From Tubiluchus corallicola (Eukaryota > Priapulida > Priapulimorpha > Priapulimorphida > Tubiluchidae), in NCBI GenBank assembly GCA_030141605.1, contig JAQGDQ010000115.1, forward strand, positions 406,501 to 466,500: 60,000 bases of DNA. Reading direction: 5' to 3'. Below are positions 1 to 12,639 of this stretch, piece after piece. The position numbers and the translations under genes were made by a program. A model generated the notes under the pieces. That model was given only the letters and a program-made list of their open reading frames with translations, was not told where the DNA came from and did no database searches. Numbering within the stretch: position 1 is the first letter of the stretch; each line of letters starts with the position of its first letter.

Positions 1-3000
1 ACACGTTGCGATCAAGCGGCGAACCGACGCGGTACGATCCGATATATCGTTCCGTTACTGCAGATATTCTGCAAGGAGGTTTCATTACTGCTACTTGTAT
101 CCTAGCGTTTTCTTTTCTAGTGGTTCTGCCTGGAATACGAGGAAAAGAGGTAATATACCAGGACTGGAATTTATTTTGCCATTAGTCTTCCAAGCCGAAA
201 CACTAAACCTGTATTAGACTAGCCACATATTCGGATGTGTCTGTACACCCTCCCTGATGGATAGAAATAGTCGAGAACCGGGTCATGGTGACTGACCCAG
301 GTGACCCAGTTTCACAAAAATTTGGCGCAAGGCATTTTATTTATTTTATTTTGTTCACGCCCAATAGCAAAATAGAATAAAAACAATATATAGAACATGA
401 TAATATTATAAATTATATATATGTTGGCAAAATGCACACAAATACAATATTTACAAGACCGTGATAAGGACACGAAGAGACGACCACTTACATGTGTCTA
501 TTATGTATAAGAAATGTATGTAAATTAACTTTAGTTTTTTAATAACTTAATATTTTGTGCAGTCACATGGGTGCATCATCACCATATGCAGACAAGGAGT
601 TCCAAATGGGTACAATTCGATTTGAGAAAAAAATGACCAAATGATACCATTGATACGTTAGCGATTGTACGCACGAACAGCTTCAGAGAACCATTTTGCC
701 TCGTTCCTTTGCAAACACATGGGCAAAAATATGTCAAAAGCAACATCAACTTCTTTATGAATAATTTGATTTAATGCGCCTGTGTTCTAAAGACTTGGTA
801 GTTAAAAACTCCAGACGCTTGTCTGCTCACCTGCTTGCTTGCTTGTTTGTTTTTTGGATTGTTTTTTGCTGGATGGCAGCGGTTAGGTAACGCTTAAATG
901 ACGTACAACAAAGTCACAAGGAAGTTCTATAACTTATTTACAAACGTAATATCCAATAAGTAAAAATGACACTTTGTCATTTCAAATTATAATCACTTTA
1001 ATTAATTATCGCAATCAAAAACCTTTCGTAGCTATATATTTTTATCTTCATCATCATCATTATAATCGATTACTGCATTTGTCTATTCATTTTTTGCCAT
1101 ATCATGTTAGCAACGTATTTTAACATTCTCTATGAATATATACATATAATTGCCTGTAATGACATATACGAATTATGAATTCTGTATGTCTGATTGATTA
1201 AAACGTCATAAAATTAGTGATTCATAAAAATGTAAGTGGGTCAAACACCGTTTTAATGTCCTTGACCCTCGTAACACGCCTGATCTGGTTTAGTTGACAG
1301 TGAAAACGACTTTTACCATTGAATTTTGTGTTTTAGCGATGGAGTACCTTCATACGTGGGACTACGAGTATTTTCATCGGTGCTGTCATAATGTGTAAGC
1401 AGCTTTCGTAAACTTTTATAATGGGCTCAAAATTTAATACGCAACAGAGTATTTTAAATTTTTCCGGGTGCTTTAATTTAAAACATTGGATAACTCTTGC
1501 AATTACATACTACCCACTGTTTAACTGCTTGCTAAACAAGTCCTACTTTTAATTAGAGCTTCATTAGATGTGTGGCTGGAATTTTAATAAATAAATTAAT
1601 TTTCAGATTTTCAAAAAGTTCAAAATTTTCATGTGCGTATTTTTCAGTGGCTAATTATGGACAGAATTGGGAAGTTGGTGAAGTCCATGCAGACACACTT
1701 TATAAAGCAAATAATGGAAAAAGCATATCAGCTGATATTGGTGTCAAACTGGGCCTGCGATCTGTGAATATAACATTACATGGTAGGCATTTCTCGTGAT
1801 TTCTGCATTACGACATGAAGTTATTTGTCCAAGTATATCATTCATGATGCAAGTTTTAAGCTATTGTCCAGAAGTCCCAGTCATACAAACTCTGTACTTT
1901 TTGAACTGTGCATATAGTAGTCTAACTATTGTAAAAACTACAGGAACTCCGGAAGAACAGCTCAATGAGACCATTGATTACAATGAAAGATTTTGGTATG
2001 GTTGGGAACAAGGGAGAGACGGTTATGGAAAATATGGTAAGAACGTGACGAAAACTAAGTTTTCTCTATTTTGTTTACTTTTATGGAAATGAAACCCACT
2101 AATTGTATTGTTTAGTAATGTTATTTGTGCATCAGCGTATGGGATCATACGAGTTTGGCAATCATTTAATTAGGACGCTATTTTGAGTCTAGTCGCTCCC
2201 TGATGCTGTAAAAATTTTGACAGTTTTAGCACCTCATAATTTCTCTATTCTTGCCAAAACTGATACTTCAACCAACATTTCAAACTGACTGTTGCATGTA
2301 TGACGGAAGAACATAATGATACTACGTAAATGTCCTAAAAGATTGTATTTCTGTAACGTTTATTCAAACTGTTTAACTTTTACTAATTTTACTACTACTG
2401 CTACTACTACTGCTGCTGCTGCTGCTGCTCCTATTGCGACTGCGACTGCTACTACCACCACCATCACCACCACTAACACTGCTACTACTACTACTACAAC
2501 AACAACTATTCTTATTATATATGTAGCTTTTAAATATAACCAAATCGAATATTCTTAATTTTTATTAAGAGCCGCAGTGACAATAAAAACAGATTAAGTG
2601 ACTAAATAAATAACTGATGAACTTTATATGTATTTTGCTTTAAATATTTTCAATTTTGTAAATATCGATAGAAAGGAGATTAGGCTAACTATCTAATCAA
2701 ATAATTACGTATTTTTTCAGTTTATTATCAAATTCTAATCACATTTGTTAAGAATTTGTAAACTTTTTGACAGCTGACTTTTTCAAAGCCCAGATTAAAT
2801 GGTATGCAGACACATCACAATAACAGTATAATAAGAGCTGCATTCATATACTCATTCAGCCACTCACTCATTCATTCATTCTGTGGCTTGCTTTTTTATT
2901 TGATCACTTTTTCGTTTGTTTATTCATTCGCTTTCGCATTTATTTATGCTCTTACTCACTCTTTTATTTCTATTCATTATAAGTCATACTCATACATCCA

Positions 3001-6000
3001 CTTATTCATTCCTTTTTTTAATTTATTCATTCTTATATTGAATTGCTATACATTTTGCACATTTAGCTCTATTTAAGTTTTATTTCAATTAAAATTTTAG
3101 TTTTTTGTGCCCACCAGTTTGTTTTATTTTCAGCCAGCATTTTCAACAAAATGTACAAGAAAGCTAAACTTAAAGGATTACCGTTTCCCATACTGTGGAT
3201 TGCGGAGTATTTCACGATGGACAAGGGAGCACTAAGATGGGGGCGCTACTATCGTCAAGCTGGATATTATACGCACATTATGATGTGGTACGAGTGTTTA
3301 GTTATCGGAAAATGATTAAAATAATGATTAAAAGTGATTATATAAAAACATTTAGCAATTTTGATTACTAAACATAGCCCTATTATGAATGTTCAATGTT
3401 ACAAACCACTCCCTCGGTCTGGATGTGAACAAATTGCCGTCTGATAAATTGCGTGTTTTCATCTATTCTTTATAATTTTAATGTTATTAAGTAATCATAA
3501 TTGTAAAAAAACTTATTTCAAATTGTCATAAGCATATGAGAAAGTTTGCTAGAATATGTTTGCAAGGCGCATGCGCAAAAGTCTGTAATAAATTTAAACT
3601 TAATGTGGATTAGATTCTCTAATAAAACTGCAAGGGTAAAAATGTTAAATTTTAGCAACAATTATAGGTTGCTTACACGTTAAAATGAATTATTCGTCCA
3701 AGTTAAACAACTTACTATGTGTAAATCTGCGTGGTTTACGGTGGGCAAATAGTTGCACCTGAGCATCATAATCATTACATGACATAAGTTATTACTGATG
3801 CCAGGAGGGACTTCTCGTGAAGCTCAGACTGTGTCGGTTACATTTATAATAATAAACTTAGCGTGCAGAAAGTAATTTTGCTGATGACCTACAAATGCAA
3901 ATGAAGTGTCTGATTTACATTTCAACTGTATATGTTCTGATTTTCTAATAACATTAATTGGAACCCGTAATGATAAATGTGATCAGAAACGTGTAGTTCT
4001 GAGCTCATTAAGTATTGGCGGGCTGTCTGGCTAACTGTCTGCCTGCCCGACTCGTTTGTTGGCTGACCGACTGATTCACTACGTTGTCGCTTTCTTTTAT
4101 TTTCAAGGTCGATCATGTTTAGTTATCCTCTTTTTTATTGCATTGCATTCTAACTTTCTCTCTCTTTTTCTCTCAGCACTCATAAGCATTTTCATTTTTC
4201 TCTCTGTGGCCCTCTATGAGTGCTCACAAACATTTTTATTTACAGGACAGCTTTTCCTTTTTGGTTACCCATAAACATCTCTATTTACAAGTTTTTCCTC
4301 TCTGACTGCTCACAAACATCTCTATTTACAGGACAGCTCTCCTTCTCTGACTGCTCACAAACATCTCTATTTACAGGACAGCTTTTCCTCTTTGGCTGCT
4401 CACGAACATCTCTATTTACAGGACAGCTTTTCCTGTCTGACTGCTCACAAACATCTCTATTTACAGGACAGCTTTTCCTCTTTGGCTTCTCACGAACATC
4501 TCTATTTACAGGACAGCTTTTCCTGTCTGACTGCTCACGAACATCTCTATTTACAGGACAGCTTTTCCTCTTTGGCTGCTCACAAACATCTCTATTTACA
4601 GGACAGCTTTTCCTCTTTGGCTTCTCACGAACATCTCTATTTACAGGACAGCTTTTCCTCTTTGGCTGCTCACGAACATCTCTATTTACAGGACAGCTTT
4701 CCCTCTCTGACTGCTCATAAACATCTCTATTTACAAGACAGCTTTTCCTCTCTGACTGTTTACAAACATCTTTATTTACAGGACAGCTTCTCCTCTCTGA
4801 CTGCTCACGAACATCTCTATTTACGGGACAGCTTTTCCTCTTTGGCTGCTCACAAACATCTCTATTTACAGGACAGCTTTTCCTCTCTGGTTACTCACAA
4901 ACATCTCTATTTACAGGACAGCTTTTCCTGTCTGACTGCTCACAAACATCTCTATTTACGGGACAGCTTTTCCTCTTTGGCTTCTCACGAACATCTCTAT
5001 TTACGGGACAGCTTTTCCTCTTTGGCTGCTCACAAACATCTCTATTTACAGGGCAGTTTTTCCTCTCTGGTTACTCACAAACATCTCTATTTACAGCACA
5101 GTTTTTCCTCTCTGGTTACTCACAAACATCTCTATTTACAGCACAGTTTTTCCTCTCTGGTTACTCATAAACATCTCTATTTACAGGACAGCTTTTCCTC
5201 TTTGGCTGCTCACGAACATCTCTATTTACAGCACAGTTTTTCCTCTCTGGTTACTCACAAACATCTCTATTTACAGCACAGTTTTTCCTCTCTGGTTACT
5301 CACAAACATCTCTATTTACAGGACAGCTTTTCCTCTTTGGCTGCTCACGAACATCTCTATTTACAGCACAGTTTTTCCTCTCTGGTTACTCACAAACATC
5401 TCTATTTACAGGACAGCTTTTCCTCTCTGGTTACTCACGAACATCTCTATTTACAGGACAGCTTTTCCTCTCTGGTTACTCACAAACATCTCTATTTACA
5501 GGACAGCTTTTCCTGTCTGACTGCTCACAAACATCTCTATTTACGGGACAGCTTTTCCTCTTTGGCTTCTCACGAACATCTCTATTTACGGGACAGCTTT
5601 TCCTCTTTGGCTGCTCACAAACATCTCTATTTACAGGGCAGTTTTTCCTCTCTGGTTACTCACAAACATCTCTATTTACAGCACAGTTTTTCCTCTCTGG
5701 TTACTCACAAACATCTCTATTTACAGGACAGCTTTTCCTCTTTGGCTGCTCACGAACATCTCTATTTACAGGACAGCTTTTCCTCTTTGGCTGCTCACGA
5801 ACATCTCTATTTACAGCACAGTTTTTCCTCTCTGGTTACTCACAAACATCTCTATTTACAGCACAGTTTTTCCTCTCTGGTTACTCACAAACATCTCTAT
5901 TTACAGGACAGTTTTTCCTCTCTGGTTACTCATAAACATCTCTATTTACAGGACAGCTTTTCCTCTTTGGCTGCTCACGAACATCTCTATTTACAGCACA

Positions 6001-9000
6001 GTTTTTCCTCTCTGGTTACTCACAAACATCTCTATTTACAGCACAGTTTTTCCTCTCTGGTTACTCACAAACATCTCTATTTACAGGACAGCTTTTCCTC
6101 TCTGGCTGCTCACAAACATCTCTATTTACAGGACAGCTTTTCCTCTCTGGTTACTCACAAACATCTCTATTTACAGGACAGCTTTTCCTCTCTGGTTCTC
6201 ACAACATCTCTATTTACAGGACAGCTTTTCCTGTCTGACTGCTCACAAACATCTCTATTTACGGGACAGCTTTTCCTCTTTGGCTTCTCACGAACATCTC
6301 TATTTACGGGACAGCTTTTCCTCTTTGGCTGCTCACAAACATCTCTATTTACAGGGCAGTTTTTCCTCTCTGGTTACTCACAAACATCTCTATTTACAGC
6401 ACAGTTTTTCCTCTCTGGTTACTCATAAACATCTCTATTTACAGGACAGCTTTTCCTCTTTGGCTGCTCACGAACATCTCTATTTACAGCACAGTTTTTC
6501 CTCTCTGGTTACTCACAAACATCTCTATTTACAGCACAGTTTTTCCTCTCTGGTTACTCACAAACATCTCTATTTACAGGACAGCTTTTCCTCTTTGGCT
6601 GCTCACGAACATCTCTATTTACAGCACAGTTTTTCCTCTCTGGTTACTCACAAACATCTCTATTTACAGGACAGCTTTTCCTCTCTGGTTACTCACGAAC
6701 ATCTCTATTTACAGGACAGCTTTTCCTCTCTGGTTACTCACAAACATCTCTATTTACAGGACAGCTTTTCCTGTCTGACTGCTCACAAACATCTCTATTT
6801 ACGGGACAGCTTTTCCTCTTTGGCTTCTCACGAACATCTCTATTTACGGGACAGCTTTTCCTCTTTGGCTGCTCACAAACATCTCTATTTACAGGGCAGT
6901 TTTTCCTCTCTGGTTACTCACAAACATCTCTATTTACAGCACAGTTTTTCCTCTCTGGTTACTCACAAACATCTCTATTTACAGGACAGCTTTTCCTCTT
7001 TGGCTGCTCACGAACATCTCTATTTACAGGACAGCTTTTCCTCTTTGGCTGCTCACGAACATCTCTATTTACAGCACAGTTTTTCCTCTCTGGTTACTCA
7101 CAAACATCTCTATTTACAGCACAGTTTTTCCTCTCTGGTTACTCACGAACATCTCTATTTACAGGACAGTTTTTCCTCTCTGGTTACTCATAAACATCTC
7201 TATTTACAGGACAGCTTTTCCTCTTTGGCTGCTCACGAACATCTCTATTTACAGCACAGTTTTTCCTCTCTGGTTACTCACAAACATCTCTATTTACAGC
7301 ACAGTTTTTCCTCTCTGGTTACTCACAAACATCTCTATTTACAGGACAGCTTTTCCTCTCTGGTTACTCACAAACACCTCTATTTACAGGACAGCTTTTC
7401 CTCTCTGGTTACTCACAAACACCTCTATTTACAGGACAGCTTTTCCTCTTTGGCTGCTCACGAACATCTCGTTTTTCATGGTGATTCGTTACGGTGGTTA
7501 TTTTCTCACGATGACTGGGATTTCTATGCTAATTGCCATTACTCTCTTCGGAACGATACGGAACTTTTTGCCATTAACCGTCCATTTTCCTGAGGTGACG
7601 CTTAAACTCCATTGGGGATGGTGCTTCTGGATCACATTGATAACAGGTGCAAATTAATTTTACGATTAATCAGGTGATGGTACAAAAACGATAGAGTTAT
7701 TTAGTATTTATCAAGAAATGATCACCTGTATTCAAACTTCAAAATAATTTTATTAATTTATATTAAAAAGTTACACACGGGAATACTTGAAAAATGCACG
7801 GACGCTTTTTACACGAACATTTATTTTCAGGTGCTATATGCGTCATTCTAGGCTGTGTTGTAGTTATAATGGATAGCCTATTTCCTGAAATAATACATTC
7901 TTTCTTTGGAGTGGACCTGTTGCATGATTATGACGACTATTATGAAGGTATTATTCATTTGTCATGGCAAACCCATGGACATCAGTAACAGCGTGTTGCT
8001 TTCATCACCATCGTCATCATCATTTTGTCCACCACTGCCATCGTTATTATAGACTTGAGCACCACCACCTTTCTCATCATTGCCATTTTGTTCTCCTTGT
8101 GTTCATCATCAGTGCCACCATCTCAGCCGTTGTCCTGTTCATCACCATCATTATTGTGATGTATACGCTCAAACCAATGTTGCGTTCCTATATCTATGTT
8201 AGTTTATTCTGCAAAAAATACAAATTTTCTGTAGTCTACAATTATTACCTTTACAAAGCTACTGAAATAAGTGCTAGAAAAATAAGTGCTACAGATTACT
8301 ACGTTACACTAAAAAGCTAAAATGCATACATACATTGTTGGTCCAGAATGTCAGTAAAAGGTAGCAGTAGCAGCATAAATTACAAGTCAAATTTTAAAGG
8401 TAACAGAGACGTGTGTACATAACAAAGTTCACATATACAATGTCAGAGTAGAAAAAGTGGTTTAGTTTGTAGAACTACAGTCTAATATATTGTGGCTTCT
8501 AATGCATATACTACCTTGGGAAGGGGTAATGAACCAAAACATTTGTACCTGCAACAATTATCCTTGCCATCATCGTCATTGTTAGCTAGCACCATCAACA
8601 AACAAATCAGACAGAGAGTCAGCAAATCTTTACGACGTCATCGAACGACCTTGCAGTAAATACTCAATCAAACTTATAAAAAGGAATCCAGTTTGCTTGC
8701 AGATCTTCATTATTCTGATCGTCGTGGCTATCATTTTGTATTATCCAAAGTTAGAACGACCAGATATAAAGATACGTTTATTCCATCAGCGGCCAGTCAT
8801 AAACTCCAGTCATTGTAAAATGAGAAACTGTTTTAATCTGAAATAATTTCGATGTGATTTTTATATGGGCCTCATCATTCGAATAAAGATTTTAATTATT
8901 TTTTATTTTATATTTTACTTGTATTTGTAAAAGCTAAACTTGAATAACCTAATTAATTAATGGATGACGTTAAGTCAGAGAAAATATTTACAGTTAGGAA

Positions 9001-10614
9001 ATAATGTTTTTCAGATGCGAAACAAAAGGAGGAGCCTAAAGATTATCACCAGGGTGATGCAAATAACACAGAGAAGGGCAGTGAACTAGAAATTGAAAAT
9101 GTAAGAAATAAAGTTAAACCATGTTGCGAAAATTTATTATACAGGTTTTTTGAGATGGTGCAGTGCACCTGCACCTTGTCAATTATCCATAGTTGCGATG
9201 AACAGTTTATTAAATGGGAAAAGTGGTTTTTCAAATTCTTAATTAAGTAAACAAAATGCAGTGTGGTGAATCAATACTAATTTTGGCGTGCCGGAGGCAC
9301 TACAGGCAACTTCAAGATAATATTTATTCAGAGAATGAATCTTAGCTAAGTTTATTACTAAATTTGTCTGGTGTTTGCCCTGTTTTTCATTTTAGCATGG
9401 CATTAAGAGAAGGCATGGACCCAGCAAGCGGGCCGTTCGTCAGATATCCAATACAAATAACCCTTTCGAAGTAGAATCACACGAAGATAAAGGGAACAAA
9501 GAGGAAATAAATCTCTCTGTTAGACCTCCCTACATGAGAGTGAGCGCTACTATTGAGGATGAACCGGAAACTCCTACACTAAGAACCACTTTTGAGACCT
9601 CACCAGCTCTGGACGCCACACAAACTACAGAAACTGTTGAGTTGGATGACAGTAGCGACGCCCTTTTTGTTCGGTAAGCACGTGTTTTGGCAAAGGTTAC
9701 AAAAATAACAGCGTTAAAGTAAAGGAAGCTAACGAGTGAATGGGAAGAGGGAAACAGTGATTGTATGGCAGGATTAATTTAAAGAGGAAAAAAAGGAAAT
9801 TTTTTAATATGTAGCCCAAAAAACGTTCCATATAAAGTTATATTACTTAGTATTACACTTAGTTGCATGAAAGATTTGTGTAATTGGAAAAGAAAATTCT
9901 TACGAACTTAAAATTCGCCACCTGGTAAATGGCACTGCATTATTATCCAAGTGTCCACCATTGATTAGGGAAAATTGTTAAGGTAATTTATACTTTTGCT
10001 TAGTTAGTGCAAATGCTTTGATTCTTTTTTCCAGCTTTACGCAATGTAATATGAACTTGTTTCAAATTAAATGTTAAATTGCTGCACCTAGCGGTCATAG
10101 CGATCATCAGAGTAGTTAATTTACAGGTTTTATACAGCGTTACTGCTACCTGAAGCCTAGTAGGCAATATGCGTGTAAGTGATATAAAATTCCACCGATA
10201 AAAACACTGTTTAGTTGTGCTTTAAAGGGGCATTCACACACGCTCAATAAAATTGATAATAATTTTTGACATTATTATTGTGCTTCTGTCAATAGGATGG
10301 ACTCGATATATTTGGCAACTATATTGTGCACATAGTTGTGTGATTGTATAATAATGCCGTCCACTGCTATGGATTTTCTTGTACTTTTGAGGCTAGTAAT
10401 CAGCTCCGCGTTACTGTTATGCATAATTTGTTACAAAGATTAATACTGTTTGTACTAGCATTGTTATCGGTTTGTAAGTATTTTGGGCACACGGTTTGTA
10501 TAGGCCTGATTTCAGAGCAATAAAATTTCGGATATGTTTAAGCTTTGCGACTAAATTTCACAATTTTTCAGGGGTAGCGGAGAAGACGGGAGAGTCGCCA
10601 TTGAAATCACGTGA
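1..10614 (+). CDS. DUOXA: Dual oxidase maturation factor (DUOXA), 5'-partial, 10 exons seen
   Basis: Multi-pass ER/plasma-membrane protein that matures and escorts dual oxidase, the H2O2-producing NADPH oxidase. Exons read: <1-149, 1337-1394, 1648-1782, 1944-2036, 3134-3287, 7435-7646, 7831-7947, 9015-9100, 9397-9673, 10572-10614 (TGA). Boundaries are GT/AG and phases join, with one doubt in exon 9. Family landmarks in order: LPGIRGK after the first membrane segment; a VGEV...SADIGVKLGLRSVNITL block; QLNETIDYNERF with an N-glycosylation sequon; YYRQAGYYTHIMMW joining across the large intron to TAFPLWLLTNISFFM; HWGWCFWITLITG; then a hydrophobic segment and a long acidic C-terminal tail. Human DUOXA has the same order (NITLTG, QLNETINYNE, YRLAGHY, WLL, FWITLTTG). 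The start codon lies upstream of the window. By coordinates exon 9 (277 nt) is one base short of what its open frame needs, so its first ~25 bases deserve a check. Confidence 0.9.
150..1336 (+). other. DUOXA intron
   Basis: GTAATA donor at 150 and TTTTAG acceptor ending at 1336. AT-rich, with short ATC repeats near 1050. The stretch around 330-480 resembles a decayed repeat tail, but I could not assign it to a family. Confidence 0.75.
2390..2515. repeat. Imperfect trinucleotide (ACT/GCT/ACC) microsatellite
   Basis: Runs of ACT, GCT, GCG-ACT, ACC and AAC triplets lie in the DUOXA intron 2037-3133. The rest of that intron is AT-rich, including TCATTCAT-type simple sequence around 2850-3020. 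Nothing coding is seen. Confidence 0.85.
4205..7480 (+). repeat. 45-bp minisatellite made of tandem copies of a DUOXA 3' splice site (~71 units)
   Basis: Tandem array with a 45-bp unit filling the 3' part of the DUOXA intron 3288-7434 and running into exon 7435-7646. Each unit holds GCTGCTCAC (variants GTTACTCAC, CTGACTGCTCAC), then AAACATCTCTATTTACAG, then GACAGCTTTTCCTCTTTG. The last unit is the real intron/exon boundary: acceptor TTTACAG ends at 7434 and the coding frame TAFPLWLLTNIS follows. Variant classes are ACAGGACAG, ACAGCACAG, ACGGGACAG (AG moved) and ACAGGGCAG. One unit near 6190-6215 is 43 bp, shifting phase by 2. The 5' edge is degenerate, with related sequence from ~4165. Because the unit is a multiple of three, long stop-free frames of 678 and 437 codons arise in another frame; they are not credible genes. 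Confidence 0.95.
7948..9014 (+). other. DUOXA intron with CATCAC/CAT-rich simple sequence
   Basis: Intron between exons ending 7947 and starting 9015. It holds imperfect CAT/CAC triplet runs at ~7998-8160 that create a spurious His-rich reading frame, and a shorter CAT run near 8565-8600. No other feature seen. Confidence 0.75.
9674..10571 (+). other. DUOXA last intron
   Basis: GTAAGC donor at 9674; TTTTTCAG acceptor before 10572. AT-rich, no recognisable element. Confidence 0.7.
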
Positions 10615-10967
10615 GATAAAAATCGTCTGAAAGAAATAAAAATTCTGTTAAATTCCTCATCGCAGTTTGATTAAGCTAACAAGTTGTGAATATTCTATTA
10701 TCATCAATAGATAGTTTTCTTTTGTCCAATTGTTGACTCGAAATATTAATTGCTTTCTTACGGATAGTATTAGTACATCCAAAAATTTACAGAGTAGGCC
10801 TATAGATAATTAATTTATTTATTATGATTAACTATGCAACTAAATTTTTTTATAAATTTCTTAGGTAGATTCTAGACATGATTTGTAAATTATAACATGT
10901 GATAGTGCTATTGCTGGGCTTTGTGCAGATTTCATGCGCAGCTGAACATTTATTATTTTTGTGACAA

Positions 10968-10973
10968 AATAAA
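10968..10973 (+). terminator. Candidate DUOXA poly(A) signal AATAAA
   Basis: AATAAA lies 354 bases after the DUOXA stop and is followed by T- and GT-rich sequence. A nearer AATAAA at 10635-10640 is an alternative. Neither is supported by transcript data. Confidence 0.35.
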
Positions 10974-12630
10974 ATAATTTTTTGTGTCCCTTTCGTAATG
11001 GCTAGTGCATTATTTGTTCAATGACCAATGGAGACGTAAGCCGCCGTTTTAGTGAAATTGGGGAAGTTAGGGAATTGCCGTTTTGACACGAGTGAAAATA
11101 TACCACCGTTATTTTTTCTTATCGCTGTTTTTGTTTTTGTCTGTTAGCATAATTATGTTGTAGTAGATTTATGACAGGCAATCGTAAATTCTTGTCCTGT
11201 AGCAACTATGTATGGTCTCAAGGTAATGTCGTTTTGATACTACATGTGAACAAGAATTATTAGTATAAAATTATGAAGAGTAAATTAACAGAGTAAAATA
11301 ATTATTAGAATAACTAGAGGACGCAAGAATTCATTACGCAGTTGTGCCAAAAAACTCTGTTATTAATTGTCTTTTTTTAATTTCGGAGTAAGTCTTGATT
11401 GCTTTGAAGTCTCGTGTTGACAAATTGTATGAAATAGCTCTGCAGATGTAATAAATTATTGTGAAAGAAATCTGTCATTTGTGGAAAATGTCTTTTACTC
11501 CTTTCATTTGAAAGTGAGCAAAGTGCGTCATTCATGCACAATGTGCCCTTGGAGATTTCGGATACGTTTGCACTGTCCGAAAACAGCAGTAATGCGGCTA
11601 TTTTGACACCACCTGCATTCCCGTCTACGTAACAACATGATTTCTTAAGCAATCCTTTCATAAGTATGGGAGACTTCAGAATAGAGGAGCTATTTGGCTT
11701 CTGAGTCACCTCTCGTGTTTCCGCGTGGCTTGACAAGTCACTTGCACACGCGAAATCTTACTTGACTCTCCGATGAAATCGTGACTGCCTCATTGCGCTA
11801 TTCATTCAAAACCTGGTGATTAGAAATCATCATGTTTTTGACACACCAAATAGGTTCATCTAGCAAAGTCTTTTAATTAACTGCGAGAAGGTCGATGTCT
11901 TTATTAAAGCGAACTTTCACTAAATTTCTAACGATTTTGTCAACAGATTACAGCACTGTACAATGCGTGCAGTAAGCTGCAAAAGAAAGCAAGGATTTTC
12001 ATGATAGAATTCTTTTTTGTTATAAATAAATATGCTAACAAATGAGAACGCCACAACATAATTAAAAATAAGGCAACATGGCTCATTTTAGTTTAATAAA
12101 TAGCTGATTCAGCGTTGGGTTTTAATTCATTGATTCCGAGTTTAAATTCAGACTCAATCTTCAATTGTTTAAGACAAGGGCAAAAATTAAAACCAAACTA
12201 CATCTTTCCCCCGTGACAGATGATTTAGATATCAAATTCTTTGGAATAGATATACAGCTGTAGTAGAGAAAGGTTTGCTGTCTGGCAACATGTATAAGCG
12301 ATGATGACTAATTCTTAACCATTCATTATTGGCTGCAAGTGTTGTTTAAATTATCATGCTCGTTTACTAGACACTTTGCATAGGTTTTATCACCAACTCC
12401 CGCGAGTCAATCATCGACCAATTAAAGACAATTCGCAGCGCTCAGTTTCTTACAGAGCGCATTCACACGGGCATTGCTAGCAACATCGTTACAGCTGCTA
12501 ATGATGCTCATTCATTACTGAAGATGCATTAATAACTTCAATATTTGATGAGTTACCCAAGTCCAGTTCGAACAATTAGCTGCGGTTCACGTGGGACCAT
12601 GCACTCAACTCATACGTGCGGGCTTCTAAG
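10974..12630. other. Intergenic DNA, nothing recognised
   Basis: AT-rich sequence between DUOXA and the neuropeptide locus. A 119-codon frame on the - strand (11377-11736) shows no family motif and is not called. No repeat family was recognised. Confidence 0.5.
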
Positions 12631-12639
12631 ATTGTCTTC

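Noticed and set aside
4220-4720. 166-codon frame of FTGQLFLFGCSRTSL repeats.
   Set aside because: Third reading frame of the same minisatellite.
4205-7480. CRISPR-like array (short repeats in tandem).
   Set aside because: No spacers: units are contiguous 45-bp copies, in an animal intron.
4392-7593. Frames of 678 and 437 codons encoding HEHLYLQDSFSSLAA-type repeats, which look like a repetitive secreted or structural protein.
   Set aside because: They are a by-product of a 45-bp repeat without stops. The frame differs from the DUOXA coding phase, stops are missing only by unit composition, there is no signal peptide or flanking gene structure, and the unit is explained as a copied splice boundary.
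7964-8320. His-rich 118-codon frame.
   Set aside because: Low-complexity CAT/CAC triplets in a DUOXA intron, no conserved motif.
11377-11736. 119-codon - strand frame.
   Set aside because: No recognisable family motif and no splice or expression context; length is compatible with chance.
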